The position numbers were made by a program, and so were the translations under genes. This document shows positions 17,033 to 25,814 of a DNA stretch of 64,000 nucleotides, piece by piece. The notes beneath the pieces were generated by a model. The model did no database searches. It was not told where the DNA came from and saw only the letters and a program-made list of their open reading frames with translations. This DNA comes from Chthoniobacter flavus (lineage in GTDB: Bacteria > Verrucomicrobiota > Verrucomicrobiia > Chthoniobacterales > JACTMZ01), in contig CAMDUL010000011.1 in the NCBI GenBank assembly GCA_945878135.1, positions 1-64,000 on the forward strand, written 5' to 3'. Positions within the stretch are counted from its first letter, which is position 1. Each line of letters begins with the position of its first letter.

Positions 17033-17893
17033 TCAGAGTTCCTTGTGGTGGAAAACGGCGGCGGCCAGCGCGGTGTAGACGGCGATGTATCCGGCGCCGA
17101 GCGCGAGGGTTTTCCAGAAGATCGCGGCGGGGATGGCCGCGCCGGTCACGATGTCATCCACCAGATTGAAGGCCTGCAGGTCGGGGAAGATGAGCGAGAT
17201 GAGGGCGAGCAGGCCCTTGGTGAGGAAACCCGACTCGTTCGCGGCCATCCAGTATTCGCGCGCGGTGGCCTGCAGATGCCCGATGAAATAGACCGCGAAC
17301 GCGGTGATCGTGGTGAAGATCGTCGAGGTGGCGAAGGTCGAGATGAACATGGTCAGCGCGGCGAGCAGCCAGGCTTTGACCAGGATGACGATACCGCCGG
17401 CGAAAAGGTTGGGGTCATGGCCGGCCGCGCGGATTTTGCCGAGGGCGGCTTGCAGTTCCGCGGGGGGCAACGCGGCCATTTCGATCTCGGCCCCGTGCAG
17501 GAGGGTCTGCGTGCGCAGGAGCAGCACGACGGCGAAGAGCGCGCCCATGAGCAGGACGGCGAGGGCGAGGAGCAGAAAGACCCCGGCCAGCTTGCCGAGA
17601 AGGTATTCGGTGCGCGACACCGGTTTGGCCAGAATCGTGTAGATGGTGCGGTCCTCCCGGTCCTTGGGCAGAAGCGTCGCGGTGGCGAGGATGGCGAGGA
17701 GCGAGCTGAAAATGCTCATGGCCCCGAGGGCGATGTCTTTGAGCATCTGGAACTCCTCCTCGAAACTGAAACGCGCGAGGAAGAACGAGTTGCCGATCAC
17801 GAGGAGGGCGAAGATGACGAGGAAATAAAAGACCTTGAGCCGGACGAGTTCGGTCCAGGTCACGGTGGCGATAGCGGCGGTGCGGCGGATCAT
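17033..17893 (-). CDS. ABC-2-type transporter permease
   Basis: A 286-residue integral membrane protein with six hydrophobic segments. The N-terminal ELVRLKVFYFLVIFALLVI and the PKDREDRTIYTILAKPVSRTEYLLGK loop are characteristic of ABC-2 permeases (gliding/NosY-like: a cytosolic loop with K-P-x-x-R). The substrate is unknown and no ATPase gene is adjacent. ATG 17893 overlaps the proB stop as ATGA; the upstream extension of the frame is a shadow of proB. Its neighbour downstream is the TPR-like protein, suggesting these two may form one system. Confidence 0.78.
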   Translation of the reverse strand: MIRRTAAIATVTWTELVRLKVFYFLVIFALLVIGNSFFLARFSFEEEFQMLKDIALGAMSIFSSLLAILATATLLPKDREDRTIYTILAKPVSRTEYLLGKLAGVFLLLALAVLLMGALFAVVLLLRTQTLLHGAEIEMAALPPAELQAALGKIRAAGHDPNLFAGGIVILVKAWLLAALTMFISTFATSTIFTTITAFAVYFIGHLQATAREYWMAANESGFLTKGLLALISLIFPDLQAFNLVDDIVTGAAIPAAIFWKTLALGAGYIAVYTALAAAVFHHKEL

Positions 17894-18648
17894 GGGGTAA
17901 GGGGAAAGCGCGTGCCGACGTCCTTCCCGGCGAGGGCGGCGGCGAGTTGTCCGGGTCGGCGTCCGTCGAGGATCCAAGTTTCGATCCCCGCGCCGGTGGC
18001 GAAAGCGACGGCGTCGAGTTTGCTGCCCATCCCGCCGGTGCTGTGCGCGCCTTTTTCGTCGGTCACGTGGCGGCGGGCGTCCCCGAGGTCGGTGACAACG
18101 GGCATCCGGTGTCCATCCGCTTGGAGGCCGTCGCTGCCGGTGAGGATGAGGAAGAGGTCGGCCCCGCAGAGCCCGGCGACTTCGGCGCCGAGGCGGTCGT
18201 TGTCGCCGAAGCGGAGTTCTTCCACGGCGACCGAGTCATTCTCGTTGATGACCGGAACAACTCCGGGGAAGGCGAGGAGTTCGCGCAGGGTGTTCTCGGC
18301 GTTGCGCCGCCGTTGCAGGCTGTCGATGTCGCCGTGGGTCAGGAGGAGTTGTGCGGCGGTCAGTCCGTGGGCCGCGAATGCTTCCTGCCAGGCCCGCATG
18401 AGTTGCGACTGGCCGACGGCCGCGCAGGCCTGTTTGCCGGGCAGAGACAAGGGGCGTTCGGGGAGACCGAGGGCGGCCACACCCGCGGCCACGGCGGCGC
18501 TGGAAATGACCGTGACGGGATGTCCTTTCGCCACGAGTCCGGCGATCTCCGCGGCGAGGCGGGCGAATTGCGTGCGGTCGAGTTGCAGTCCGCTGGCGTC
18601 GGTGGTGAGGACACCGGTGCCGAGTTTGATCACGAGGCGCTTGTTCAT
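17890..18648 (-). CDS. proB: Glutamate 5-kinase (short form without PUA domain)
   Basis: Phosphorylates glutamate in the first step of proline synthesis. The amino acid kinase fold is complete: LVIKLGTGVLT at the start, ISSAAVAAG, INENDSVAV, FGDNDRLGAEVAGL, and HSTGGMGSKLDAVAFA near the C-terminus. At 252 residues it lacks the C-terminal PUA domain of E. coli ProB (367 residues), a shorter form known in several phyla. proA is not in the window. It overlaps the downstream permease start and the holB stop by 4 bases on each side. Confidence 0.9.
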   Translation of the reverse strand: MNKRLVIKLGTGVLTTDASGLQLDRTQFARLAAEIAGLVAKGHPVTVISSAAVAAGVAALGLPERPLSLPGKQACAAVGQSQLMRAWQEAFAAHGLTAAQLLLTHGDIDSLQRRRNAENTLRELLAFPGVVPVINENDSVAVEELRFGDNDRLGAEVAGLCGADLFLILTGSDGLQADGHRMPVVTDLGDARRHVTDEKGAHSTGGMGSKLDAVAFATGAGIETWILDGRRPGQLAAALAGKDVGTRFPLTP

Positions 18649-19616
18649 GGGCGGGCGAGGGCGAGGCATCCGGCCTCGAGGGCCAGATCTTCTTTCACGT
18701 TGCGATCCAGAAAAAGCCGGAGCTGTGCCGCGCCGTCAAGAACGCGCAGCAATTCCGCGTCGTCAAAGCGTCCGGCCAAGGTCTGCGATTCGCCGGCCAG
18801 GGCCGGAAAATGGAGCGCCCCGAGTCCGTGCCGGGCGCGGAGGACGTCGGCGGTCCGCTCGGCGACGACGGCGGCGAGTTGCTGGCGGACACCGAGGACG
18901 CGGGCTTCGACCAGCGCTTTGAGCCGGGCCTCCTCGTCCTTGAGCCATTCCTCCTCGGCGGTGTCCCCGAGACGCTTTTTTTCCGCTTTGAAAGCCGCCG
19001 AGAGTTCCTCCTCGATGCTTTCCCGCGACTCCCGCAGCGCGTGCTGCAGCCGGCGGGCCAGCCGCAGGGCCGCCCCGGTGCGCCGGCCGGAGGGAGCGGA
19101 CAGCACTTCGCCCGCGGCGGCGGCGACTGCGGCGGCGGATCCTTCGAGCGGGGCCGCGCCCGCGGAGCGCAGGGGGAAGTGGGCGCAACGCGAGACAATG
19201 GTCACGGGCAGGAGCGCGGGGTTGGCCGTGACGAGGATGAAGAGCGTGTTCGCGGGCGGTTCCTCGAGCGTTTTGAGAAACGCGTTGGCCGCACCGAGTT
19301 GCAGGCGGTCGGCGTCGAGGATGATGCCTGTTTTGGTCGCGCCGGGGCGGAAGCTGGTGGCAAAGAACGGTTCGCAGAATTCGCGGAACGGCTCGATCGT
19401 GATGCGGCGCGATTTGGAGCCGGGTTCGAGCCGGTGCACGTCCGGATGCCGCGCGGCTTCCGTCGCCGTGGTGTCGTTGACCAGCGCGGCGATCTCCAGG
19501 GCCAGATGCGAGCGGCCGCTGCCGGGCGGGCCGGTGAGGAGCATGGCGTGCGGCAGACGACCGTTCCGGCGGGCGCGGCCGAGTCGCTCAAGGATGTCAG
19601 CGGGAAAAAAAGCCAT
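18645..19616 (-). CDS. holB: DNA polymerase III delta'-like clamp-loader subunit
   Basis: About 323 residues. The N-terminal part is a AAA+ fold: RNGRLPHAMLLTGPPGSGRSHLA (Walker A with Arg replacing Lys, common in delta' proteins), ILDADRLQLGAANAFLKTLEEPP, and ILVTANPALLPVTIVSRCAHFPL (SRC motif). The C-terminal half has a charged, possibly coiled-coil region (ESIEEELSAAFKAEKKRL...) not seen in standard HolB. The tmk-holB neighbourhood is classical. The start ATG 19616 lies inside the tmk 3' end (20-base overlap); a longer frame upstream is a tmk shadow. Confidence 0.85.
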   Translation of the reverse strand: MAFFPADILERLGRARRNGRLPHAMLLTGPPGSGRSHLALEIAALVNDTTATEAARHPDVHRLEPGSKSRRITIEPFREFCEPFFATSFRPGATKTGIILDADRLQLGAANAFLKTLEEPPANTLFILVTANPALLPVTIVSRCAHFPLRSAGAAPLEGSAAAVAAAAGEVLSAPSGRRTGAALRLARRLQHALRESRESIEEELSAAFKAEKKRLGDTAEEEWLKDEEARLKALVEARVLGVRQQLAAVVAERTADVLRARHGLGALHFPALAGESQTLAGRFDDAELLRVLDGAAQLRLFLDRNVKEDLALEAGCLALARP

Positions 19617-20241
19617 GGAAGCGATCGAGGAGTATGTCGCGGATGCAGCCGGACAACTCGGTTTCGGAAAGCGTGGCGTCGAGGACGGCGAAGCGGTCCG
19701 GTTCGGCCTCCGCGGCCCGGCAGTAACCATCGCGCACGGCTTCGTAAAAAGCGAGCGGTTCGCTCTCCATGCGGTCGCGACCGCCTTCGCGCCGGTGCAG
19801 TCGCCCGAAGGCCTCGCGGGCGTCCATGTCGAGGAGGAAGGTGACATCGGGCACGGTTTCCCCGACGGCGTAGCCATTGACCATGCGGGTCATGGCCGGA
19901 TCGAGGCATCGGGCCACTCCCTGGTAAACGGCGGTGGAGTCGTGGAAACGGTCGCTGATGACCACGCGGTCCGCGGCGAGGGCGGGGCGGACGACCTCGC
20001 GCACGAGTTGTGCGCGGCTGGCGGCGAAGAGGAAAAGCTCGGCCTCCGGCACGAGGCCGTGCCCCTCCGGAGCGTGCTGCAGCAGCTGCCTGATGGCATC
20101 GCCTGCGGGCGTGCCGCCGGGTTCGCGGGTCAGCACGGCTTCGTGCCCCCGCTCGCGCAGCCAGGACGCGAGAAGCCGGATTTGGGTCGACTTGCCGCAC
20201 CCTTCCGAGCCTTCAAAGGTGACAAATAGGCCTCGTCTCAT
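19597..20241 (-). CDS. tmk: Thymidylate kinase
   Basis: Phosphorylates dTMP to dTDP. 214 residues with P-loop FEGSEGCGKST (Lys17), TREPGGTPAGDAIR (the DRE/TREPGG dTMP-binding motif), DRFHDSTAVYQG and a lid with RRREG-like HRREGGRDRME. It is the first gene of the leftward chain tmk-holB-proB-permease-TPR-lolC and is divergent from the dehydrogenase at 20306, with a 64-base spacer that should hold both promoters. Confidence 0.95.
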   Translation of the reverse strand: MRRGLFVTFEGSEGCGKSTQIRLLASWLRERGHEAVLTREPGGTPAGDAIRQLLQHAPEGHGLVPEAELFLFAASRAQLVREVVRPALAADRVVISDRFHDSTAVYQGVARCLDPAMTRMVNGYAVGETVPDVTFLLDMDAREAFGRLHRREGGRDRMESEPLAFYEAVRDGYCRAAEAEPDRFAVLDATLSETELSGCIRDILLDRFHGFFSR

Positions 20242-20305
20242 GGATCCGGTGGATTAGACTCGGACCAAGCCGCGGGGGCAAAAGCATTTCGCGGCGCGCA
20301 ACGGC

Positions 20306-21359
20306 ATGAAGATTGTTTTTGTCGAGACCGAGGACGACGAGCAGCCGTTTTTCGCGGAAAGTCTGGCCGGTCACGAGGTCTGTTTTGTCGACGCGATCGA
20401 GGAGGTGCCACGGGACGCGGAAATCGTGTCGGTTTTCGTCAATTCCCGGGTCGGCCCCGGTTTCCTGCGGGCCCATCCGCGCCTGCGGTTGGTGGCGACC
20501 CGTTCCGCCGCGGTGGACCACTTGGACACCAAGGCGGCGGCCCAGCGCGGTGTGGTGCTGGTCCACGTGCCGGACTACGGCGCCGCCACGGTGGCGGAGC
20601 ACACCTTCGCTCTCATTCTCGGGGTGGCGCGGCGGTTGCGCCACTGCCTCGATACGCGCAACCGCGGCCGTGGTTCGGCGGAGCGTCTGCGCGGGGTCGA
20701 ACTGCGGGGCAAAACCCTCGGGGTGGTCGGCACGGGACGGGTCGGTCGCATGGTCATCCCGATCGCCCGGGCCTTCGGCATGGAGTGCGTGGCCTTCGAC
20801 CGGAAGCGGGATGCGTCCCTGGCCGCGGAATTGGGCTTTCGCTATGTCACGCTCGGCGAATTGCTGAAGCACTCCGATGTCATCACGCTCCATATCCCGC
20901 TCACTCCCCGCACGAGGCACATGCTCAACGCCCGTCGCCTGGCCCGTTGCAAGCACGGTGTCATCCTGATCAACACCGCACGCGGCGCCCTTGCCGATAT
21001 CGACGCGCTGCTGGACGGTCTGAACAGCGGGCAGGTCGGGGGGTGTGGGGTTGGACGTTCTGGAGGACGACACGGCCTTCAAGGCCGACGCATCGCGCGT
21101 CATCGGCGCGCAGATCGTGCAGAAAATCCACGCCGTTTCCACGCCCGGCGGCGACACGGAGCGCCGCGAGGAGCGTCTGCGCGAGTTGCAGGGCATCATG
21201 CGCAACCGCCGGTTGCTCGCGCACGAGAATGTTTTTTTCACCCCGCATGTCGGCTTCAGCAGCGTCGAGGCGATCGAGCGGATCAATCTCGGCACGGTGC
21301 AGAACATCCGGAATTTTATCGCGGGGCGCCTCGCGGACGAAGCGTTGGTCAAGTCATGA
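20306..21359 (+). pseudogene. D-isomer 2-hydroxyacid dehydrogenase, frameshifted
   Basis: An NAD-dependent 2-hydroxyacid dehydrogenase (D-lactate dehydrogenase-like) split by a one-base shift. The first frame (20306 onward) carries the VPDYGAATVAEHTFALIL catalytic-domain helix, the NAD site GVVGTGRVGRMV and INTARGALADIDALL with the substrate Arg. At a run of six G (21038-21043) the similarity jumps to the frame reading GLDVLEDDTAF and FTPHVGFSSVEAIERIN with the catalytic His. Removing one G restores an uninterrupted protein of about 350 residues. Either a real mutation or a sequencing or assembly error in the homopolymer is possible. The TGA at 21357-21359 overlaps the next ATG. Confidence 0.85.
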
Positions 21360-21766
21360 AGCACTGGATGGTCAAACAGGAACCGGACTCCTACCCGTGG
21401 GAGCAATTCGTGCGCGACAAAGGCACGGCGTGGACGGGCGTGCGGAATTTCCAGGCGCGGAACAACCTGCGCGCCATGAAAAAAGGAGACGAAGTTTTTT
21501 ACTACCACAGCGTGACCGGCAAATGCGTGGTGGGACTGGCCAGAGTGACGCGCGAGGCCTACGCGGACGCCACGGCCGGAGAGGGAGACTGGTCGTGCGT
21601 CGACCTGGCGCCGGTCAAGGCCTGCCGCACGCCGGTCACGCTGGAGCAGATCAAAGCGGAACCGGGACTGCGCGAGATCGCGCTGCTGCGTCAATCGCGC
21701 CTCAGCGTGATGCCGTTGACCGCGGCCGAGGCGAAGACCCTGCGGAAACTCGGAGGCCTTGCTTGA
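21356..21766 (+). CDS. EVE domain protein
   Basis: A 136-residue protein that is a whole EVE domain, a PUA-like fold that binds modified bases in nucleic acid. Seen: KHWMVKQEPDSYPWEQF, the TAWTGVRNFQARNNLR aromatic pocket region, GDEVFYYHS and VVGLARVTREAYAD. The start ATG overlaps the dehydrogenase stop and the stop overlaps the start of the downstream GH13 gene (TTGA), so all three are probably co-transcribed, although no functional link is evident. Confidence 0.92.
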   Translation: MKHWMVKQEPDSYPWEQFVRDKGTAWTGVRNFQARNNLRAMKKGDEVFYYHSVTGKCVVGLARVTREAYADATAGEGDWSCVDLAPVKACRTPVTLEQIKAEPGLREIALLRQSRLSVMPLTAAEAKTLRKLGGLA

Positions 21767-23613
21767 GAGGCGCGCGGTGCGTTTTGCTTCTGCTCCTCGC
21801 GTGGCCGGGCGGGGCGGACGCCGGGGCACCGGTGCCCGATCCGGAGGAATGGCAGACCGAAGCGGTCTGGTATCAGATTTTTCCCGAGCGCTTCCGCAAT
21901 GGCGATCCGTCCAACGACCCGGTGCGCGACAGCCTCGGCGGAAAAGAACGGGCGCCGGAATCCTGGCGGGTGCGCGCCTGGAGCTCGGACTGGTATGCGC
22001 GCGACGCGTGGGAGCAGGCACGGGGAACGGATTTTTACGAAACGGTCGCGGAACGGCGCTACGGCGGCGACATCCAGGGCATCATCGACAAGCTCGATTA
22101 CCTGCGCGATCTCGGGGTCAACGCCATTTATTTGAATCCCGTCTTCTGGTCCGGATCACACCACAAATATGACACGTTCAGTTTCCACCATATCGATCCG
22201 TGGTTCGGTCCGGATCCACAGGGTGACCTGAGAATCATCGCGGCGGAGACGGAGGATCCGGCCACATGGCAATGGACGGCCGCCGACAAGCTTTTCCTCG
22301 AGATGGTCGCCCAGGCACACGGGCGCGGCATGCGGGTCATCCTCGACGGTGTCTTCAATCACGCCGGCCTGGGATTTTTCGCCTTCGAGGACCTGCGGAA
22401 AAACCAGCAGGCCTCGGCGTACAAGGACTGGTTCGCGGTCGAAGCATGGGACAACCCCGACACGCCGGAAGACGAGTTCCGCTGGCAAGGCTGGCAGGGG
22501 ATCAAGGATTTGCCGGAATTCGCCGAGGTCGGCACCGCGGAGGGTCCCGATCTCGCACCCGCGGTGAAGGAGTATCTTCTCGCCGTGACCCGCCGGTGGA
22601 TGCAGCCGGACGGAGACGTTTCGCGCGGGGTGGACGGCTGGCGGCTCGACGTGGCGTGGATGGTGCCGACCGCATTCTGGCGGGAATGGAACAAGATGGT
22701 CCACGGGATCAACCGGTCCGCTTTCACCGTAACCGAGATCTGGAAGGACGCCCACGAAGTGACGCTCGGCGGGAACTTCGATGCGGCCATGAACTACGAG
22801 GGCTTCGCCATGCCGGTCAAAGGGTGGCTTTTCGACACGGCGCTCAAGCCATCCGAATTCACCGCATGGCTCGACCGCACGCGCGCCACGTGGCCGGCGC
22901 CCGTCGCCTTGCGGTTGCAGAATCTTCTCGATTCGCACGACACGCCGCGCGCGGGATCGGCCGCCTTCGACGGGCGCGCCGGCAAGAAATACAAGAAACG
23001 ACATGAATTCGATCTCGCGGTCGGCGGCAGTGTCTCGCCCAAGGGCAACCCGGACTACCGTTGGCAGAAGCCGGACCCGCGCGCTTGGCAGCTCGTGCGC
23101 ATGGCCGCTTTGCTGCAGATGGCCTATGTCGGCACCCCGTTCATTTACTACGGCGGGGAAGCGGGGATGTGGGGGGCGAACGACCCCGATTGCCGCAAGC
23201 CGATGCTCTGGGACGACCTGGATTACGATGCGGAGTTCATGGGGCCGGATGGGCAGCGGGTCGGGCCGCACGAGGTGAAATTCGACCGCGACCTGCACGC
23301 GTTTTTCCGCGCGGCCATCGCGCTCCGGCGCAACACGCCGGCTCTGAACCGGGGGAGCTTACGCTGGTTGGCGGTGGACGACGGGGCCAACACGCTGGCC
23401 TTCGAGCGCTCGGACGGCCAGAGCTCCGTGGTCATCGTCTTCAACCGCAGCGAGTCCCCGCAAACCGTGCGGATCGCCGCGCCCGCGGGCTGGCCGGATG
23501 GTGCGGTGCAGGCGGGGTTCGTCTCGGACGGAGGTTCCGCCGTGATACGGCGCAGCGGCGACGAATTGCTGGCTGACCTTGCGCCGTTGACCGCCGCGGT
23601 CTTTTTGCCGTGA
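21763..23613 (+). CDS. Secreted GH13 alpha-glucan hydrolase (neopullulanase/cyclomaltodextrinase-like)
   Basis: 616 residues, beginning with a signal peptide (hydrophobic LLLLLAWPGGADAGA). The GH13 TIM barrel is clear: AVWYQIFPERFRNGDPSND, LGVNAIYLNPVF, DGVFNHAG, nucleophile Asp296 in DGWRLDVAW, acid Glu325 in VTEIW and transition-state Asp393 in DSHDTP. A beta-sandwich C-domain follows (NTLAFERSDGQSSVVIVFNRS). The predicted role is cleavage of alpha-1,4/1,6 glucans outside the cytosol. Start TTG 21763 overlaps the EVE stop; TTG 21784 is an alternative. A same-length paralogue lies at 50464. Confidence 0.9.
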   Translation: MRGARCVLLLLLAWPGGADAGAPVPDPEEWQTEAVWYQIFPERFRNGDPSNDPVRDSLGGKERAPESWRVRAWSSDWYARDAWEQARGTDFYETVAERRYGGDIQGIIDKLDYLRDLGVNAIYLNPVFWSGSHHKYDTFSFHHIDPWFGPDPQGDLRIIAAETEDPATWQWTAADKLFLEMVAQAHGRGMRVILDGVFNHAGLGFFAFEDLRKNQQASAYKDWFAVEAWDNPDTPEDEFRWQGWQGIKDLPEFAEVGTAEGPDLAPAVKEYLLAVTRRWMQPDGDVSRGVDGWRLDVAWMVPTAFWREWNKMVHGINRSAFTVTEIWKDAHEVTLGGNFDAAMNYEGFAMPVKGWLFDTALKPSEFTAWLDRTRATWPAPVALRLQNLLDSHDTPRAGSAAFDGRAGKKYKKRHEFDLAVGGSVSPKGNPDYRWQKPDPRAWQLVRMAALLQMAYVGTPFIYYGGEAGMWGANDPDCRKPMLWDDLDYDAEFMGPDGQRVGPHEVKFDRDLHAFFRAAIALRRNTPALNRGSLRWLAVDDGANTLAFERSDGQSSVVIVFNRSESPQTVRIAAPAGWPDGAVQAGFVSDGGSAVIRRSGDELLADLAPLTAAVFLP

Positions 23614-23635
23614 GTCCCCGCCGCGCTGTGGCAGG

Positions 23636-24331
23636 ATGCGCTTGATGAACGGTCGTGCAGCTTTGCTTTGGACCTTTTTTTTCGGCTTGGCCGCGCTCGG
23701 CCTGATGGTTGCGGGCTTCACCGTTTGGGATCAGCCGGCGCTCGAGGCGGTGCGCGACGGGTCGGGCCGCTCGTGGAAAAACACCGCGCGTGCCTTGTCC
23801 TTCTACGGTGATTTTCCGTGGTTGTTCGGCTCCGGGATCATCGCCCTCTGGCTGGCTTTGCGTTTCCGGGCCCGACGCTGGGCGCGGATCATCACGGCTA
23901 TGTTGCTCGCGGGTATCCTCGCCGGGATGGTTTCCAACGTGGTGAAACTCGGCACCGGCCGGGTGCGTCCGCGCACCGAGGACGTGCAACACGGTTGGTA
24001 TGGTCCGCGGCATGAAGGGCGCTGGGTCACCTTGGAGCACAAATTCCAGGGATTCCCGTCCTCCCATGCGGCGTGTGCTTTCGGTTTTTTCTATCCGCTT
24101 TTTCTCTCGCGACGCGGATGGGGTGCGATCGGTCTGCTCGCCGCGGCGGCCATTGCCTGGTCGCGGGTGCAGTTGAATGCGCACCATATTTCGGACGTCG
24201 CCGCGGGCGCGTTGCTGGGCTTTGTCGCCGGCTGGCTCGTCTGGCGGTGGATCGTCGAGCGCGGTGGTCTGGCGCGTTGGCTCGGGCCGACCGAGGTCAC
24301 TGCGGAGGGCATGCCGCAGCCGGCGGCTTAA
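23636..24331 (+). CDS. PAP2-family membrane phosphatase
   Basis: 231 residues with about five or six membrane helices and the three PAP2 acid-phosphatase motifs: KLGTGRVRP, FPSSHAA and RVQLNAHHISDVAAG. Such enzymes hydrolyse lipid phosphates such as phosphatidic acid or undecaprenyl pyrophosphate at the periplasmic face of the inner membrane; the substrate is not predictable. Start ATG 23636, or ATG 23645. Its end overlaps the convergent HIT gene by 4 bases. Confidence 0.9.
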   Translation: MRLMNGRAALLWTFFFGLAALGLMVAGFTVWDQPALEAVRDGSGRSWKNTARALSFYGDFPWLFGSGIIALWLALRFRARRWARIITAMLLAGILAGMVSNVVKLGTGRVRPRTEDVQHGWYGPRHEGRWVTLEHKFQGFPSSHAACAFGFFYPLFLSRRGWGAIGLLAAAAIAWSRVQLNAHHISDVAAGALLGFVAGWLVWRWIVERGGLARWLGPTEVTAEGMPQPAA

Positions 24332-24666
24332 CCCGGCGGCCAATCCATGGGGCGTCCGCCGAGAAGGTGCACATGCAGATGGGGGACGCTTTCGCCGGCG
24401 TGGGGGCCGTGGTTGATGACCAGGCGGTAACCGGTTTCATCGAGGCCTTCCTGCTTGGCGATGTCGCGCGCGGCAAGGAGCAGTTGGCCGAGCAGAGCAC
24501 CGTCGTCGTCGCGGGCTTCGCCGACGCGGGGGATGACGCGTTGCGGAATGACGAGGATATGGACCGGGGCCTGCGGGTTGATGTCGCGGATGGCGAGAAC
24601 GTCTTCGTCGTTGCGGACGATGTCCGCGGGGATTTCGCCGGCCGCTATACGCTCGAAGAGGGTCAT
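24328..24666 (-). CDS. HIT-family (Hint-like) nucleotide hydrolase
   Basis: 112 residues, a complete HIT domain: MTLFERIAAGEIPADIV, VLAIRDINPQAPVHILVIPQ, NHGPHAGESVPHLHVHLLGG (the H-x-H-x-H triad) and a PMDWPPG tail like bacterial HinT. It would hydrolyse purine nucleoside phosphoramidates such as aminoacyl-AMP. ATG 24666 overlaps the upstream ORF stop by 4 bases. It is the last gene of the nrdR - ATP-cone-like - HIT leftward group. Confidence 0.93.
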   Translation of the reverse strand: MTLFERIAAGEIPADIVRNDEDVLAIRDINPQAPVHILVIPQRVIPRVGEARDDDGALLGQLLLAARDIAKQEGLDETGYRLVINHGPHAGESVPHLHVHLLGGRPMDWPPG

Positions 24667-25223
24667 GTCAGTTCGAGTTCGAGCCCGCGTTTGCGGCGCA
24701 GGCGTGCGGCCTGTCCGCGCACATGGGCGACAATTTCGTTGCGCAGCGCGGCGCAGTCCTTGCCCCACGCGCGGGCGCGGCGGAGGCGTTTGACGCAGGC
24801 GGCGAGGTCGCAAAGTTCGATGCGTGAACTGCGGGAGGAAAGGACGCGGCGCAGGGTGAGGTCGAGTTCGTGGAAGAAGGCGAGTTCGTAGCCGGCACCC
24901 GCGGTCTCGGCGAGGGCGGCGAGGGAGATGCGGACGGGCGGTTCGGGCAGCTTGAAGCCGCGGGCGACTTCGGGATAGCCGATGACTTGGAGCACGCTGG
25001 AGACGAGGGTGCGCAGGCACTGGCTGGCGATGATGTTCTCCTCGAATTCGCGTTCGAGGTAGCTGGTCACGCTCTCGGCCACATGGGGGGCGAGCCACCA
25101 GCGGGCGTAACCGGCTTCCTCGGCGGCCTCGGCCACAGCGCGTTCGAGCCAGGCGCGCTCGTATTTGATGGCGCGTTTGTCGGAGAGCCGGACGAGCGGG
25201 AGATTGTCGGCGAAAGCGATCAA
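24663..25223 (-). CDS. Unknown protein with possible ATP-cone-like N-terminus
   Basis: 186 residues, soluble and helical. Not recognised as a named family. Residues ~15-90 read KRAIKYERAWLERAVAEAAEE ... LAPHVAESVTSYLEREF ... LVSSVLQVIGYPEVARGF. This helix order and spacing recall an ATP-cone (VIKRDG..F....L...I..A....G ... L...VLE.L...D..AYVRF), the nucleotide-sensing module of NrdR and ribonucleotide reductase. The second half (ELAFFHELDLTLRRVL...ELCDLAACVKRLR) is unlike anything I know. Its position between nrdR (37 bases upstream) and a HIT hydrolase makes a nucleotide-related role plausible. The ATP-cone call is tentative. Confidence 0.5.
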   Translation of the reverse strand: MIAFADNLPLVRLSDKRAIKYERAWLERAVAEAAEEAGYARWWLAPHVAESVTSYLEREFEENIIASQCLRTLVSSVLQVIGYPEVARGFKLPEPPVRISLAALAETAGAGYELAFFHELDLTLRRVLSSRSSRIELCDLAACVKRLRRARAWGKDCAALRNEIVAHVRGQAARLRRKRGLELELT

Positions 25224-25260
25224 GGGAGTCGAGGTTTGAAGCGTGAAAGTCGAGGGAGGT

Positions 25261-25788
25261 TCAAGCGGGGACCGGAGGTTCTTGCGGCACTTTGGGCGGA
25301 ACGTTGAAAAGTTCCGGTTGGTCGGCGCGGCGCGGGCTGCGCTTTTTCATCTGCTCGACTTCATCGACGAATTCCCCGGCTTCCTGGAATTGCCGGTAGA
25401 TGGAGGCGTAGCGGACGTAGGCCACGGGATCGACGGCCTGGAGTTTCTCCATGGCCCGCAATCCGATGAGGCGGCTGGGCACTTCGCGTCCGGTCTCGGC
25501 GCCGAGTTCGGTGACGATTTCGTCGACGAGGCGTTCGAGGGTTTCCAGTTTGATCGGGCGCTTCTCGCACGCTTTGGAAAGGCTGCTGAGGAGTTTGTAG
25601 CGGTGGAAAGGCTCGGGCCGTCCGCCCCGCTTGAGCACACGTAGTTCCACCTGTTCGATTTCCTCGTACGTGGTGTAGCGGGTGCCGCAGGCCAGGCATT
25701 GGCGGCGACGACGGATTCGCTCGCCTTCCTGAATCGAGCGCGAGTCGATGACGCGGTCGCGCATGTCTCCGCAACGGGGGCAACGCAT
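25261..25788 (-). CDS. nrdR: Transcriptional repressor NrdR
   Basis: Zinc-ribbon plus ATP-cone repressor of ribonucleotide reductase genes. Residues 1-~45 form the zinc ribbon (MRCPRCGDMRDRVIDSR ... RRQCLACGTRYTTYE with four Cys), and ~50-140 the ATP-cone (VLKRGGRPEPFHRYKLLSSL ... AYVRYASIYRQFQ). 175 residues is slightly long because of a Pro-rich tail. No nrd genes lie in the window. A strong inverted repeat at 25815-25838, 27 bases before its start codon, may be an autoregulatory site. Confidence 0.95.
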   Translation of the reverse strand: MRCPRCGDMRDRVIDSRSIQEGERIRRRRQCLACGTRYTTYEEIEQVELRVLKRGGRPEPFHRYKLLSSLSKACEKRPIKLETLERLVDEIVTELGAETGREVPSRLIGLRAMEKLQAVDPVAYVRYASIYRQFQEAGEFVDEVEQMKKRSPRRADQPELFNVPPKVPQEPPVPA

Positions 25789-25814
25789 AGTGGTTTCAGC
25801 TGACTCATCCGAGT

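Noticed and set aside
16469-18922. Long plus-strand open frame of 817 codons
   Set aside because: Antisense to the TPR-like gene, the ABC permease and proB; no motif or signal.
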